DNA from: Bacteroides finegoldii DSM 17565
GTDB taxonomy: Bacteria > Bacteroidota > Bacteroidia > Bacteroidales > Bacteroidaceae
Direction: 5' to 3'
Assembly: GCF_000156195.1 (NCBI RefSeq)
Contig: NZ_GG688317.1
Span: 186,001 to 250,000, forward strand
Length of the DNA stretch: 64,000 nucleotides
Below the pieces are notes generated by a model that did no database searches, was not told where the DNA came from, and saw only the letters and a program-made list of their open reading frames with translations. Of the stretch, positions 17,313-26,540 are shown in pieces (position 1 is the stretch's first letter; every line of letters starts with the position of its first letter). The position numbers were made by a program, and so were the translations under genes.

Positions 17313-18644
17313 ATGAGAAGACTACTATTCATATTTTCTTTTCTTTCCTTACTTGTTGTGGACGGAAAAGCGCAAGAGGTGGAGACCCTGACATTAGAGG
17401 ATTGCCTTCGTATTGGTATTGACAATAACTTGTCGTTGGAGGGGAAACGCAAAGAAATACAGAAAAGCAAGTATGGCGTATCTGAGAACCGGTCGAAGTT
17501 ATTACCACAGATAACGGTGATAGCCGGTTATAATAACAATTTTGATCCACCTGTGTCCGTTACTGACGGCTCTTCTTATGGTGTCCCTTATAATATTACG
17601 AAAACATTGCAGCATACTGCCAATGCGGGGTTGGAAATGCAAATGCCGCTTTTCAACCAGACACTCTATACCTCTATGTCCATAGCTAAGGTGATGGAGG
17701 AAATCAGCCGCCTGTCTTATGGAAAGGCTAGGGAGGATATCATTATGCAAATCAGTAAAATGTATTATCTCGGACAGGTTACGGCCGAACAGATAGTACT
17801 GATAAAAGCTAATATCACTCGTTTGGAAGAATTGAGGGATATTACGCAAGCTTTTTTTGATAACGGAATGTCTATGGAAGTCGATCTGAAAAGAGTGAAT
17901 ATAAATTTGGAAAATCTGAAGGTACAATATGACAATGCGCAGGCTATGATGAAACAGCAGTTGAATATGTTGAAATATATAATGGATTATCCGGCTGAAA
18001 AGGAGTTTGTATTAACACCGGTAAATACCGATAGTATTACTACAGTGGCTTTGACCGGTTTGTCGGAAAATATTTATGAACTTCAACTTTCACAATCACA
18101 AGTGCAACTGGCAGAGAAACAAAAGAAGATAATTAGTAACGGTTATATACCTTCACTTAGCTTGACGGGTAGTTGGCGATATGCTGCTTATACGGATAAA
18201 GGCTACCACTGGTTTCACTCCGGCCCATCCAACCATTGGTTCCGCTCTTACGGGTTGGGACTGACGTTGCGTATTCCTATCTTCGACGGGCTGGATAAGA
18301 CATATAAAATCAAGAAGGCGATGATTGATATCGAGAACAGTAAGTTGGCATGGGAAAATGCCCGGAAGAGTCTGCAAACTCAGTATCTGAATGCCGTGAA
18401 CGACTTGATGAACAATCAGCGTAACTTTAAGAAGCAGAAGGATAATTATTTGTTGGCGGAAGATGTGTATACGGTCACATCCGACCGTTACCGTGAAGGA
18501 ATTGCTTCTATGACTGAAGTGTTGCAGGATGAGATGCAAATGAGTGAGGCGCAGAATAATTATATTAGCGCGCACTATAATTACCGGATCACTAACCTAA
18601 TGTTGTTGAAACTGACCGGACAAATCGAATCATTAGTCAAATAA
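17313..18644 (+). CDS. TolC family outer-membrane efflux protein
   Basis: This 443-residue protein has a signal peptide (MRRLLFIFSFLSLLVV to GKAQ) and the internally duplicated TolC/OEP fold: LTLEDCLRIGIDNNLSL early in each half, long coiled-coil helices, and GLGLTLRIPIFDG in the second half. It forms the outer-membrane channel of a tripartite exporter. The next two genes encode the periplasmic adaptor (HlyD/EmrA type) and the inner-membrane MFS pump, so this is an EmrAB-TolC style system. It ends 11 bases before the adaptor gene. Unlike the second TolC gene of this window, it is full length. Confidence 0.92.
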   Translation: MRRLLFIFSFLSLLVVDGKAQEVETLTLEDCLRIGIDNNLSLEGKRKEIQKSKYGVSENRSKLLPQITVIAGYNNNFDPPVSVTDGSSYGVPYNITKTLQHTANAGLEMQMPLFNQTLYTSMSIAKVMEEISRLSYGKAREDIIMQISKMYYLGQVTAEQIVLIKANITRLEELRDITQAFFDNGMSMEVDLKRVNINLENLKVQYDNAQAMMKQQLNMLKYIMDYPAEKEFVLTPVNTDSITTVALTGLSENIYELQLSQSQVQLAEKQKKIISNGYIPSLSLTGSWRYAAYTDKGYHWFHSGPSNHWFRSYGLGLTLRIPIFDGLDKTYKIKKAMIDIENSKLAWENARKSLQTQYLNAVNDLMNNQRNFKKQKDNYLLAEDVYTVTSDRYREGIASMTEVLQDEMQMSEAQNNYISAHYNYRITNLMLLKLTGQIESLVK

Positions 18645-18655
18645 TAATCATAAAT

Positions 18656-19747
18656 ATGGAAACAATGGAAAATAATATTCCTTCCGCTACTCATCAGGAG
18701 AAAGCGAAGAAGATGAAGAAACTTCGTCGGTGGCAGATAGCAGTCAGCCTTTTGGGAGTGGCTATTATCGTTTGGGGAGTGATTGAAGTGATCTGTCTTT
18801 TCCTGAATTATAGTCAGACGGAGACTAGTAACGATGCACAGATAGAACAATATGTGTCGCCTATCAACTTGCGTGCATCCGGCTATATTGACAAAATCTA
18901 TTTTACCGAGCATCAGGAGGTACGTAAGGGAGATACGTTACTGGTACTTGACGATCGTGAATATAAGATTCGGGTAATGGAAGCGGAGGCTGCTTTGAAA
19001 GATGCGCAAGCCGGTGCAACGGTTATCAATGCGACACTCAATACAACACAGACAACAGCAACCGTTTATGACGCGTCTATCGCGGAGATTGAGGTGCGTT
19101 TGGCGAAGTTGGAAAAAGACAGGAAGCGATATGAGAATCTGGTGGAACGGAAAGCGGCTACTCCCATTCAGTTGGAACAGATTGTCACGGACTATGAAGC
19201 TACACGTAAGAAGCTGGAGGCTGTGAAAAGACAGAAAAAGGCAGCTCTTTCCGGTGTGGATGAAGTGTCTTATCGCCGTGTGAGTACTGAAGCTGCCATC
19301 CAAAGAGCAACGGCTGCACTCGAAATGGCACGTTTGAATCTTTCTTATACAGTTGTGGTGGCTCCATGTGATGGAAAACTGGGACGTCGTTCTTTAGAAG
19401 AGGGGCAATTTATTGCAGCCGGACAGACTATTACGTATATTCTCCCCAATACGCAAAAATGGATTGTGGCTAATTATAAGGAGACACAGATAGAAAATCT
19501 GAGTATTGGACAAGAGGTATCTGTTACGGTAGATGCGATCAGTGATAAAGAATTCAAAGGGAAGGTGACCTCCATATCCGGAGCTACCGGATCCAAATAT
19601 TCATTAGTACCAACGGATAATTCAGCAGGCAACTTTGTGAAGATTCAGCAGCGTATTCCGGTGCGAATTGATTTTACCGATTTGTCCAAAGAGGATAATG
19701 AACGATTGGCTGCCGGTATGATGGTAGTGGTGAAAGCTAAACTCTAA
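18656..19747 (+). CDS. HlyD/EmrA-type membrane fusion protein
   Basis: This 363-residue adaptor has a single N-terminal membrane segment (about 29-52), a barrel-sandwich (lipoyl-like) half site NLRASGYIDKIYFTEHQEV with KGDTLLVLDD, a long alpha-helical hairpin (about 100-215), the second half site VVAPCDGKLGRRSLEEGQF, and a beta-barrel. This is the EmrA form that links an MFS pump to TolC. The start may be the ATG at 18656 or the one at 18665. It lies between the TolC and MFS genes in one operon. Confidence 0.92.
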   Translation: METMENNIPSATHQEKAKKMKKLRRWQIAVSLLGVAIIVWGVIEVICLFLNYSQTETSNDAQIEQYVSPINLRASGYIDKIYFTEHQEVRKGDTLLVLDDREYKIRVMEAEAALKDAQAGATVINATLNTTQTTATVYDASIAEIEVRLAKLEKDRKRYENLVERKAATPIQLEQIVTDYEATRKKLEAVKRQKKAALSGVDEVSYRRVSTEAAIQRATAALEMARLNLSYTVVVAPCDGKLGRRSLEEGQFIAAGQTITYILPNTQKWIVANYKETQIENLSIGQEVSVTVDAISDKEFKGKVTSISGATGSKYSLVPTDNSAGNFVKIQQRIPVRIDFTDLSKEDNERLAAGMMVVVKAKL

Positions 19748-19817
19748 TTACCTACCACCTCCTCCCGCACTATATCTCCTTCTTTAATTTTTAATTTATA
19801 ATTTTTTATTAAACCCA

Positions 19818-21455
19818 ATGCCCTCTTATCCTAAAAACTATCCTTTTTACAGTTGGATGCCCAAGCCGTTGGGTATTATAATTCTTTTGTTCTTCTTTCT
19901 GCCGATTCTTACGGTAGGTGGGGTTTATTCGGTCAATAGTACCGAAATGATGAGTGGGCTTGGTATTATTTCCGAACATATACAGTTTGCCAACTTTGTA
20001 ACTTCGATAGGTATGGCGGCTTTTGCTCCCTTCCTTTATCAATTGGTATGTGTGCGGCGGGAAAAGATGATGTGTATTGTCGGGTTTGCATTCATGTATA
20101 TATTCAGCTATATCTGTGCAAAGACTGATAGTGTTTTTCTGTTGGCACTTTGCAGTCTTTTGACAGGCTTTTTGCGCATGGTGCTGATGATGGTCAATTT
20201 GTTTACGCTCATTTGGTATGCCGGTGGTATGGAAGCTACCCGCAACATTACTCCCGGTTTGGAACCGAAAGACGCTTCCGGATGGAATAAGTTGGATATT
20301 GACCGGTGTGTGAGTCAACCGGCAGTTTATCTGTTTTTTATGATTCTGGGACAGTCAGGTACGGCGCTGACGGCCTGGCTGTCCTTTGAATATGAGTGGA
20401 AATATGTATACTATTTTATGATGGGGATTCTGCTGGTATCTATTTTACTTCTTTTTATAACTATGCCGAATTATAAGTTTCCGGGACGGTTTCCTATTAA
20501 TTTTCGTAAATTTGGCAATGTTACAGCGTTTTGCGTCTCTTTGACGTGCCTCACTTATGTGTTGGTCTATGGGAAAGTACTCGATTGGTATGATGATGAG
20601 TCCATCCGGTGGGCGACGGCTGTCAGTATTCTTTTTGCGGGAATATTTCTTTATATGGATGCGAGGCGCCGCTCTCCTTATGTATTGTTGGATGCGTTTA
20701 AACTGCGTACCATACGTATGGGAGCATTACTTTATTTGTTGTTGATGGTGATAAACTCCAGTGCAATGTTTGTCAATGTGTTTGCGGGGGTCGGTATGCA
20801 TATTGATAATTTACAGAATGCGGCGTTGGGTAACTGGTGCATGGTAGGGTATGCTATTGGTGCTGTACTTGCTATGGCGTTGGGAAGTAAAGGATTGCAT
20901 TTTAAGTATCTATTTGCTATGGGATTCTTTTTTCTGTCTTTGTCTGCCGTATTCATGTATTTTGAAGTGCAGACCGCAGGAGTTTATGAGCGTTTGAAAT
21001 ATGCGGTTATTATCCGTGCCACGGGTATGATGATTTTGTATGCGCTGACGGCTGCCTATGCTAACCAACGTATGCCCTTTAAATATCTTTCCACATGGAT
21101 CTGCATTATGCTTACCGTGCGTATGGTTGTGGGGCCGAGCATTGGAGGAGCACTCTATACAAATGTATTGCAAGAACGGCAACAACATTATGTAACCCGT
21201 TATGCACAGAATGTGGACCTGCTTAATCCGGATGCTTCCGCTTCTTTTCTCGGTACGGTGCAAGGAATGAAATATCAGGGGAAGAGTGAGACGGAAGCCC
21301 GTAATATGGCCGCCATATCTACCAAAGGCCGTATTCAGGTGCAGGCTACACTTTCCGCTCTTAAAGAAATGGCGGGATGGACGATCTATGGTGGATTAAT
21401 TTGTATGATATTTGTGCTTGTTATTCCTTATCCTAAACGAAAATTGTTAACTTAG
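19818..21455 (+). CDS. MFS drug exporter, EmrB/QacA (DHA2) type
   Basis: This 545-residue inner-membrane protein has 12-14 predicted hydrophobic segments, starting with PLGIIILLFFFLPILTVGG. Length and the position behind a HlyD-type adaptor fit the DHA2 class that couples proton influx to export. The signature loops are diverged (MMSGLGIISEHIQF in the first part), as in Bacteroidota members. The substrate, which could be a drug, fatty acid or bile-related compound, cannot be told. A 70-base gap separates it from the adaptor gene and an AraC-type regulator gene follows after 38 bases. Confidence 0.85.
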   Translation: MPSYPKNYPFYSWMPKPLGIIILLFFFLPILTVGGVYSVNSTEMMSGLGIISEHIQFANFVTSIGMAAFAPFLYQLVCVRREKMMCIVGFAFMYIFSYICAKTDSVFLLALCSLLTGFLRMVLMMVNLFTLIWYAGGMEATRNITPGLEPKDASGWNKLDIDRCVSQPAVYLFFMILGQSGTALTAWLSFEYEWKYVYYFMMGILLVSILLLFITMPNYKFPGRFPINFRKFGNVTAFCVSLTCLTYVLVYGKVLDWYDDESIRWATAVSILFAGIFLYMDARRRSPYVLLDAFKLRTIRMGALLYLLLMVINSSAMFVNVFAGVGMHIDNLQNAALGNWCMVGYAIGAVLAMALGSKGLHFKYLFAMGFFFLSLSAVFMYFEVQTAGVYERLKYAVIIRATGMMILYALTAAYANQRMPFKYLSTWICIMLTVRMVVGPSIGGALYTNVLQERQQHYVTRYAQNVDLLNPDASASFLGTVQGMKYQGKSETEARNMAAISTKGRIQVQATLSALKEMAGWTIYGGLICMIFVLVIPYPKRKLLT

Positions 21456-21493
21456 TGCCGTTTTTAGTAGTACTCTGTTAATATGTTGTTATA

Positions 21494-22369
21494 ATGGGAA
21501 TTGGACGAGATCGTTTGCTGCAGTTTGAACGCGATTTGCTAAACGGAAAAAATATATGTAGTTCAAGAGGAATATTTGTGACTTTTCCCTCCCCGCTGCA
21601 AGCACCTTTTCGTATGAAGGGGTTGGGGGTGATTGTTTGTGGACAAGGAGAGTTTCTGTTTTTACTCAATCAGAAGAAACATTTGGCTAAGGCGGGTGAA
21701 AGTTTGTTTATTCCTGAAGATGGTGAATTTCAGATCCTCGAAGAATCTAGGGATTTGGAAATACAGATGTTGTTTTATCAGATAGATCCTATTCGGGATA
21801 TTATGGGTAATCTGGTTGTTTCCATGTATATGTATTCTCGGTTGACATCTGAAGCCCCTTCTTGCGTGTGGAATACCGGTGAGGAGGAAGATATTCTGAA
21901 ATATATGTCTTTGTTGGATAGTGCTTTGCAGCCTGAAGAGAATTCATTTAAGTTCTATGAACAGAAGTTGCTTCTGCTTGCACTGACATACCGGATTTGC
22001 TCTATTTATAATCGTAAACTTGTTGGTGAAAGACGAGATGCGGGAGGGCGTAAGCGTGAAACCTTTATCCGCTTGATTCAACTGATCGAGCAGCATTATA
22101 TGCAGGAGCGGGGAGTCGAATTTTATGCAGATAAATTATGTCTGTCACCCAAATATTTGTCTGCTATATCTAAAAGTATCTGTGGATATACGGTACAGGA
22201 ACTCGTTTTTAAGGCGATTATACGTAAATGTATCTCCTTGCTTAAAAATACTCAAAAAAATATTCAGGAAATATCCAATGACTTTGGCTTCCCAAATGCC
22301 TCCTATTTTGGTACTTTCTTTAAGAAGCAAATGGGGATGTCGCCACAACAGTATCGGAAAAGTCTCTAA
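21494..22369 (+). CDS. AraC family transcriptional regulator
   Basis: This 291-residue protein has an N-terminal cupin-like sensing region (GQGEFLFLLNQKKHLAKAGE) and a C-terminal AraC/XylS double helix-turn-helix: FYADKLCLSPKYLSAISKSI for the first and IQEISNDFGFPNASYFGTFF with MGMSPQQYRKS for the second. It follows the TolC-HlyD-MFS genes by 38 bases and on the same strand, so it most likely controls that exporter, sensing a small molecule through the N-terminal domain. It converges with upp, leaving only 4 bases between stop codons. Confidence 0.9.
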   Translation: MGIGRDRLLQFERDLLNGKNICSSRGIFVTFPSPLQAPFRMKGLGVIVCGQGEFLFLLNQKKHLAKAGESLFIPEDGEFQILEESRDLEIQMLFYQIDPIRDIMGNLVVSMYMYSRLTSEAPSCVWNTGEEEDILKYMSLLDSALQPEENSFKFYEQKLLLLALTYRICSIYNRKLVGERRDAGGRKRETFIRLIQLIEQHYMQERGVEFYADKLCLSPKYLSAISKSICGYTVQELVFKAIIRKCISLLKNTQKNIQEISNDFGFPNASYFGTFFKKQMGMSPQQYRKSL

Positions 22370-22373
22370 AGGA

Positions 22374-23027
22374 TTATTCCTTTTCTCCGTAAGCAAGGTC
22401 GCCTGCGTCACCCAATCCGGGAACGATATAAGAATGTTCGTTGATTTCAGGATCAATAGCGGCACACCAGATAATAGTCTTGTCTTCGGGGAATATATTT
22501 TTGATATGTTCGATGGCTTGTTGGCTGGCGATAATGGAAGCTACATGAATCTCGGCTGGGTGACCTTTGGTCAGCATTGCCTGATAACTGAGTTCCATGC
22601 TACTACCCGTTGCCAACATGGGATCTGTGATGATTAGTGTTTTGTCATCAATGCGTGGTGAAGCAATATATTCTATGTGTATATCAAATTTCAGTGTATC
22701 CTTATATTTACGGTAAGCAGAAACAAATGCGTTCTCCGCTCCGTCAAAATAGCTTAGGAAGCCTTGATGAAAAGGTAGACCGGCACGTAGAATAGTACTG
22801 ATAACCAATTGGTCGTCCGGAGTGCTGACTGGGGCAATTCCGAGAGGTGTCCGAATGTTCTTTACCGAGTAGGTAAACTCCTTACTCATTTCATAAGCCA
22901 TGATTTCTCCGATACGCTCAATGTTACGGCGGAAACGCAGGCGGTCGTTCTGAACTTCTACATTTCTAATTTCGGAGACGTATTGGTTTAGAATCGAATT
23001 TGTTTTGCTAAAATCAACTACTTTCAT
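22374..23027 (-). CDS. upp: Uracil phosphoribosyltransferase
   Basis: This 217-residue enzyme makes UMP from uracil and PRPP for pyrimidine salvage. The PRPP loop reads LIITDPMLATGSSM, with TILRAGLPFHQGF upstream and the uracil-binding C-terminal YIVPGLGDAGDLAYG. Its length is that of bacterial Upp. It is divergent from pckA with a 270-base shared upstream region and converges with the AraC gene. The minus-strand TTACTTTG near 23068 is a near match to a -7 element. Confidence 0.95.
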   Translation of the reverse strand: MKVVDFSKTNSILNQYVSEIRNVEVQNDRLRFRRNIERIGEIMAYEMSKEFTYSVKNIRTPLGIAPVSTPDDQLVISTILRAGLPFHQGFLSYFDGAENAFVSAYRKYKDTLKFDIHIEYIASPRIDDKTLIITDPMLATGSSMELSYQAMLTKGHPAEIHVASIIASQQAIEHIKNIFPEDKTIIWCAAIDPEINEHSYIVPGLGDAGDLAYGEKE

Positions 23028-23190
23028 GATGAATAATTATTTAATGTATCCCGCATTATTTTGTTTTGCAAAGTAAGCGATAATCTTTCAAATTGCAATA
23101 TTCAGTTTGCAGATATTGTTAGGAATTTATAAAAGAGATTCAATTAGGGAAAAATTTCTCTAATCCCTTCTTGCATTCCAAAGAAAGTAT

Positions 23191-23198
23191 TACTTTTG
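23191..23198 (+). promoter_or_regulatory. -7 promoter element for pckA
   Basis: TACTTTTG matches TAnnTTTG. A TTGC about 17 bases upstream is a possible weak -33. The leader to the ATG at 23298 would be about 95 bases and includes an AGAGG/CCTCT hairpin. Confidence 0.5.
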
Positions 23199-23297
23199 TA
23201 CCCGGATTTACAAGAGGGTATCCAATCTCCTCTGCATTTATATATCATAGAAAGAGATAATAAAACAAAATACCAATTTTAATTAATTCAAAAGAAA

Positions 23298-24905
23298 ATG
23301 GCAAATTTAGATTTGAGCAAGTACGGTATTACAGGTGTAACAGAAATCCTGCACAACCCGTCTTATGATGTTTTGTTCGCTGAAGAAACAAAACCGAGTC
23401 TGGAAGGCTTTGAAAAAGGTCAAGTAACTGAATTAGGTGCTGTTAATGTAATGACAGGTATCTATACCGGTCGCTCTCCTAAAGATAAATTCTTCGTTAA
23501 GAATGAAGCTTCTGAAAATTCAGTATGGTGGACTTCTGACGAATACAAAAACGACAACAAACCTTGTACTGAAGAAGCTTGGGCTGACTTGAAGGCTAAA
23601 GCTGTGAAACAGTTGTCTGGCAAGCGCTTGTTCGTTGTTGATACTTTCTGTGGCGCTAACGAAGCTACTCGTATGAAAGTACGTTTTATCATGGAAGTAG
23701 CTTGGCAGGCTCACTTCGTGACTAATATGTTTATTCGCCCGACAGCAGAAGAGCTTGCTAACTACGGAGAACCTGATTTTGTATGTTTCAACGCTTCTAA
23801 GGCTAAAGTTGACAACTACAAAGAACTGGGCTTAAACTCAGAAACTGCTACAGTATTCAACTTGAAGACTAAAGAACAAGTTATCCTGAACACTTGGTAC
23901 GGTGGTGAAATGAAGAAAGGTATGTTCTCTATCATGAACTACATGAACCCGCTTCGTGGTATCGCTTCTATGCACTGTTCTGCTAACACAGATATGGAAG
24001 GTACTAGCTCTGCTATTTTCTTCGGTCTGTCAGGTACAGGTAAGACTACTTTGTCTACTGACCCGAAACGTAAATTGATTGGTGACGATGAACACGGATG
24101 GGATAACGAAGGTGTATTCAACTACGAAGGTGGTTGTTATGCTAAGGTTATCAACTTGGATAAAGACAGTGAACCGGATATTTACAATGCTATCAAGCGT
24201 AACGCTTTACTGGAAAACGTAACTGTTGATGCTAATGGTAAGATCGATTTCACGGATAAGAGTGTAACGGAAAATACTCGTGTTTCTTATCCTATTTATC
24301 ACATCGAAAACATCGTTAAACCTGTATCTAAAGGTCCTCACGCTAAACAGGTTATTTTCTTGTCTGCTGATGCGTTCGGTGTATTGCCTCCGGTATCTAT
24401 CTTGAATCCTGAACAGGCTCAATACTACTTCTTGTCTGGATTTACAGCTAAGTTGGCTGGTACAGAACGCGGTATCACTGAACCTACTCCGACTTTCTCA
24501 GCCTGCTTCGGTGCTGCTTTCTTGTCATTGCACCCGACTAAATATGCAGAAGAACTGGTTAAGAAAATGGAAATGACCGGTGCTAAAGCATACTTGGTTA
24601 ACACTGGCTGGAATGGTTCCGGCAAACGTATCTCTATCAAAGATACTCGTGGTATTATCGATGCTATCCTTGACGGTTCTATCGACAAAGCTCCGACTAA
24701 GGTTATTCCTTATTTCGATTTTGTTGTTCCTACAGAACTTCCGGGTGTTGATCCGAAAATCCTTGATCCGCGCGATACTTATGAATGTGCTTGCAAATGG
24801 GAAGAGAAAGCAAAAGATTTGGCTGGACGTTTCATCAAGAACTTTGCTAAGTTTACAGGTAACGAAGCTGGTAAGGCTTTGGTTGCTGCAGGTCCGAAGC
24901 TCTAA
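23298..24905 (+). CDS. pckA: Phosphoenolpyruvate carboxykinase (ATP)
   Basis: This 535-residue enzyme interconverts oxaloacetate and phosphoenolpyruvate using ATP/ADP. In Bacteroides it is known to run toward oxaloacetate and fix CO2 on the route to succinate and propionate. The P-loop [14 protein letters not shown] lies at about 243-256 with Lys249, preceded by the kinase-1a-type [17 protein letters not shown] and followed by the metal-binding DDEHGW. Codon choice is strongly biased, as expected for a highly expressed gene. A strong terminator follows at 24927. Confidence 0.97.
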   Translation: MANLDLSKYGITGVTEILHNPSYDVLFAEETKPSLEGFEKGQVTELGAVNVMTGIYTGRSPKDKFFVKNEASENSVWWTSDEYKNDNKPCTEEAWADLKAKAVKQLSGKRLFVVDTFCGANEATRMKVRFIMEVAWQAHFVTNMFIRPTAEELANYGEPDFVCFNASKAKVDNYKELGLNSETATVFNLKTKEQVILNTWYGGEMKKGMFSIMNYMNPLRGIASMHCSANTDMEGTSSAIFFGLSGTGKTTLSTDPKRKLIGDDEHGWDNEGVFNYEGGCYAKVINLDKDSEPDIYNAIKRNALLENVTVDANGKIDFTDKSVTENTRVSYPIYHIENIVKPVSKGPHAKQVIFLSADAFGVLPPVSILNPEQAQYYFLSGFTAKLAGTERGITEPTPTFSACFGAAFLSLHPTKYAEELVKKMEMTGAKAYLVNTGWNGSGKRISIKDTRGIIDAILDGSIDKAPTKVIPYFDFVVPTELPGVDPKILDPRDTYECACKWEEKAKDLAGRFIKNFAKFTGNEAGKALVAAGPKL

Positions 24906-24926
24906 TTGGAAAATCAGATATAATAG

Positions 24927-24957
24927 AAAAGCGGTTCGAATGTCGGACCGCTTTTTT
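24927..24957 (+). terminator. pckA terminator
   Basis: AAAAGCGGTTCG at 24927-24938 pairs with CGGACCGCTTTT at 24944-24955 (12 bp, one G-T) with a 5-base loop, followed by further T. Confidence 0.9.
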
Positions 24958-25027
24958 GTTTGCTCAACATGAAAATATCTAAAGAAAATTGCGTTATTTT
25001 GCAGAATAACTATTAATCATATAAAAT

Positions 25028-25336
25028 ATGGAAGAACAAAATAATAACGGTCAATTGCAGATTGAATTGAAGGAAGAAGTGGCACAGGGTACATATGCCA
25101 ATCTTGCTATCATTACCCATTCAAGCTCAGAATTTATTCTTGATTTTATACGTGTAATGCCGGGTATGCCTAAGGCTGGAGTGCAATCTCGTATTGTTGT
25201 AGCTCCTGAGCATGCAAAACGCCTGTTGCGGGCTTTAGAAGATAATATCGCTAAATATGAACGGGTATTTGGTCCGATACGTATTTCTGACGAATCTTCG
25301 ATTCCTCCTTTAGCGAGCGTAAAAGGCGAAGCGTGA
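25028..25336 (+). CDS. DUF3467 family protein
   Basis: This 102-residue acidic protein matches the DUF3467 family in pattern: EVAQGTYANLAIITHSSSEF, then FIRVMPGMPKAGVQSRIVV and a helix with HAKRLLRALEDNIAKYE. No signal peptide or membrane segment; function unknown. In Bacteroidota a gene of this family usually sits next to the RNA polymerase and ribosomal operons, and here it directly precedes the rpsL promoter. No good promoter of its own is apparent after the pckA terminator. Confidence 0.85.
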   Translation: MEEQNNNGQLQIELKEEVAQGTYANLAIITHSSSEFILDFIRVMPGMPKAGVQSRIVVAPEHAKRLLRALEDNIAKYERVFGPIRISDESSIPPLASVKGEA

Positions 25337-25379
25337 GACTGATATAAAAATATTAAAAAATAAAAAAAGGTTGTAGTGC

Positions 25380-25410
25380 ATTGAATATTCAAATATTATT
25401 CGTATTTTTG
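25380..25410 (+). promoter_or_regulatory. Promoter of the str/S10/spc super-operon
   Basis: ATTG at 25380-25383 and TATTTTTG at 25403-25410 are 19 bases apart, a consistent Bacteroides -33/-7 pair. The leader to rpsL at 25473 is about 60 bases and A/T rich. Confidence 0.65.
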
Positions 25411-25472
25411 CAGCCCAAAATGTATAGTTACGAAATTAATATAACAATAATATAAATCAAAAAACAATTAAA

Positions 25473-25874
25473 ATGCCTACAATTCAGCAATTAGTAAGAA
25501 AAGGACGCGAAGTGCTGGTGGAGAAAAGTAAATCTCCGGCCTTGGATTCTTGTCCTCAAAGACGTGGCGTTTGCGTGAGAGTATATACTACTACTCCGAA
25601 GAAGCCGAACTCTGCAATGCGTAAAGTAGCTCGTGTACGTTTGACTAACCAAAAAGAGGTTAACTCATACATTCCGGGAGAAGGACACAACTTGCAGGAA
25701 CACTCAATCGTTTTGGTACGTGGCGGTCGTGTAAAAGACCTTCCAGGTGTACGTTATCACATTGTACGTGGAACTCTTGATACAGCAGGTGTTGCTGGTC
25801 GTACTCAAAGACGTTCTAAATACGGCGCTAAGCGTCCGAAACCGGGACAAGCTGCACCGGCTAAGAAAAAATAA
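25473..25874 (+). CDS. rpsL: 30S ribosomal protein S12
   Basis: This 133-residue decoding-centre protein carries the conserved [20 protein letters not shown] and [14 protein letters not shown] blocks. The lysines in these blocks whose mutation gives streptomycin resistance in other bacteria are wild type. First gene of the ribosomal run with its own promoter. A 144-base gap separates it from rpsG and contains a short TCTCC/GGAGA hairpin. Confidence 0.98.
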   Translation: MPTIQQLVRKGREVLVEKSKSPALDSCPQRRGVCVRVYTTTPKKPNSAMRKVARVRLTNQKEVNSYIPGEGHNLQEHSIVLVRGGRVKDLPGVRYHIVRGTLDTAGVAGRTQRRSKYGAKRPKPGQAAPAKKK

Positions 25875-26018
25875 GGATTAAAACCTAATTAAAATTAAAG
25901 TAATAACTTACGTTTTAGTTTGTTGGAGATGCTAAAGGTTGAGTAAATTCTCCGGTGGGAGAGTTGAAGAAGTCAAGAAGTAGACAACCAAGAACAAAAA
26001 ACATTATTTTTCAAACAA

Positions 26019-26495
26019 ATGAGAAAAGCAAAACCAAAAAAACGCGTTATCCTTCCGGATCCCGTGTTTAATGACCAAAAGGTTTCTAAGTTCGTAAACC
26101 ATTTGATGTATGATGGTAAAAAGAATACATCTTATGAAATCTTTTATGCCGCTCTGGAAACAGTGAAAGTGAAACTTCCTAATGAAGAAAAATCTGCTCT
26201 CGAAATCTGGAAAAAGGCTTTGGATAATGTGACTCCGCAAGTGGAAGTTAAGTCTCGCCGTGTAGGTGGTGCTACTTTCCAAGTTCCTACTGAAATCCGT
26301 CCGGATCGTAAAGAATCAATCTCAATGAAGAATCTGATTCTGTTTGCTCGTAAAAGAGGTGGTAAATCAATGGCTGATAAGCTGGCTGCTGAAATCATGG
26401 ATGCCTTCAATGAACAAGGTGGTGCATACAAGCGTAAAGAAGATATGCACAGAATGGCTGAAGCTAACCGTGCATTTGCTCATTTTAGATTCTAA
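26019..26495 (+). CDS. rpsG: 30S ribosomal protein S7
   Basis: 158 residues, the usual size. S7 nucleates assembly of the 30S head and contacts the E-site tRNA. Conserved features include the basic N-terminus [27 protein letters not shown] and the C-terminal [13 protein letters not shown]. In E. coli S7 represses its own operon; the 144-base leader before this gene could hold such a site, but I see no convincing structure. fusA follows 45 bases later. Confidence 0.98.
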   Translation: MRKAKPKKRVILPDPVFNDQKVSKFVNHLMYDGKKNTSYEIFYAALETVKVKLPNEEKSALEIWKKALDNVTPQVEVKSRRVGGATFQVPTEIRPDRKESISMKNLILFARKRGGKSMADKLAAEIMDAFNEQGGAYKRKEDMHRMAEANRAFAHFRF

Positions 26496-26540
26496 TACTA
26501 TAAGATACAATCATTAAAACTTAAAGTAAAAGGAATTAAG

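Noticed and set aside
23199..23297. pckA leader considered as a riboswitch
   Set aside because: Only one short 5-bp hairpin is visible and no conserved aptamer pattern could be recognised.
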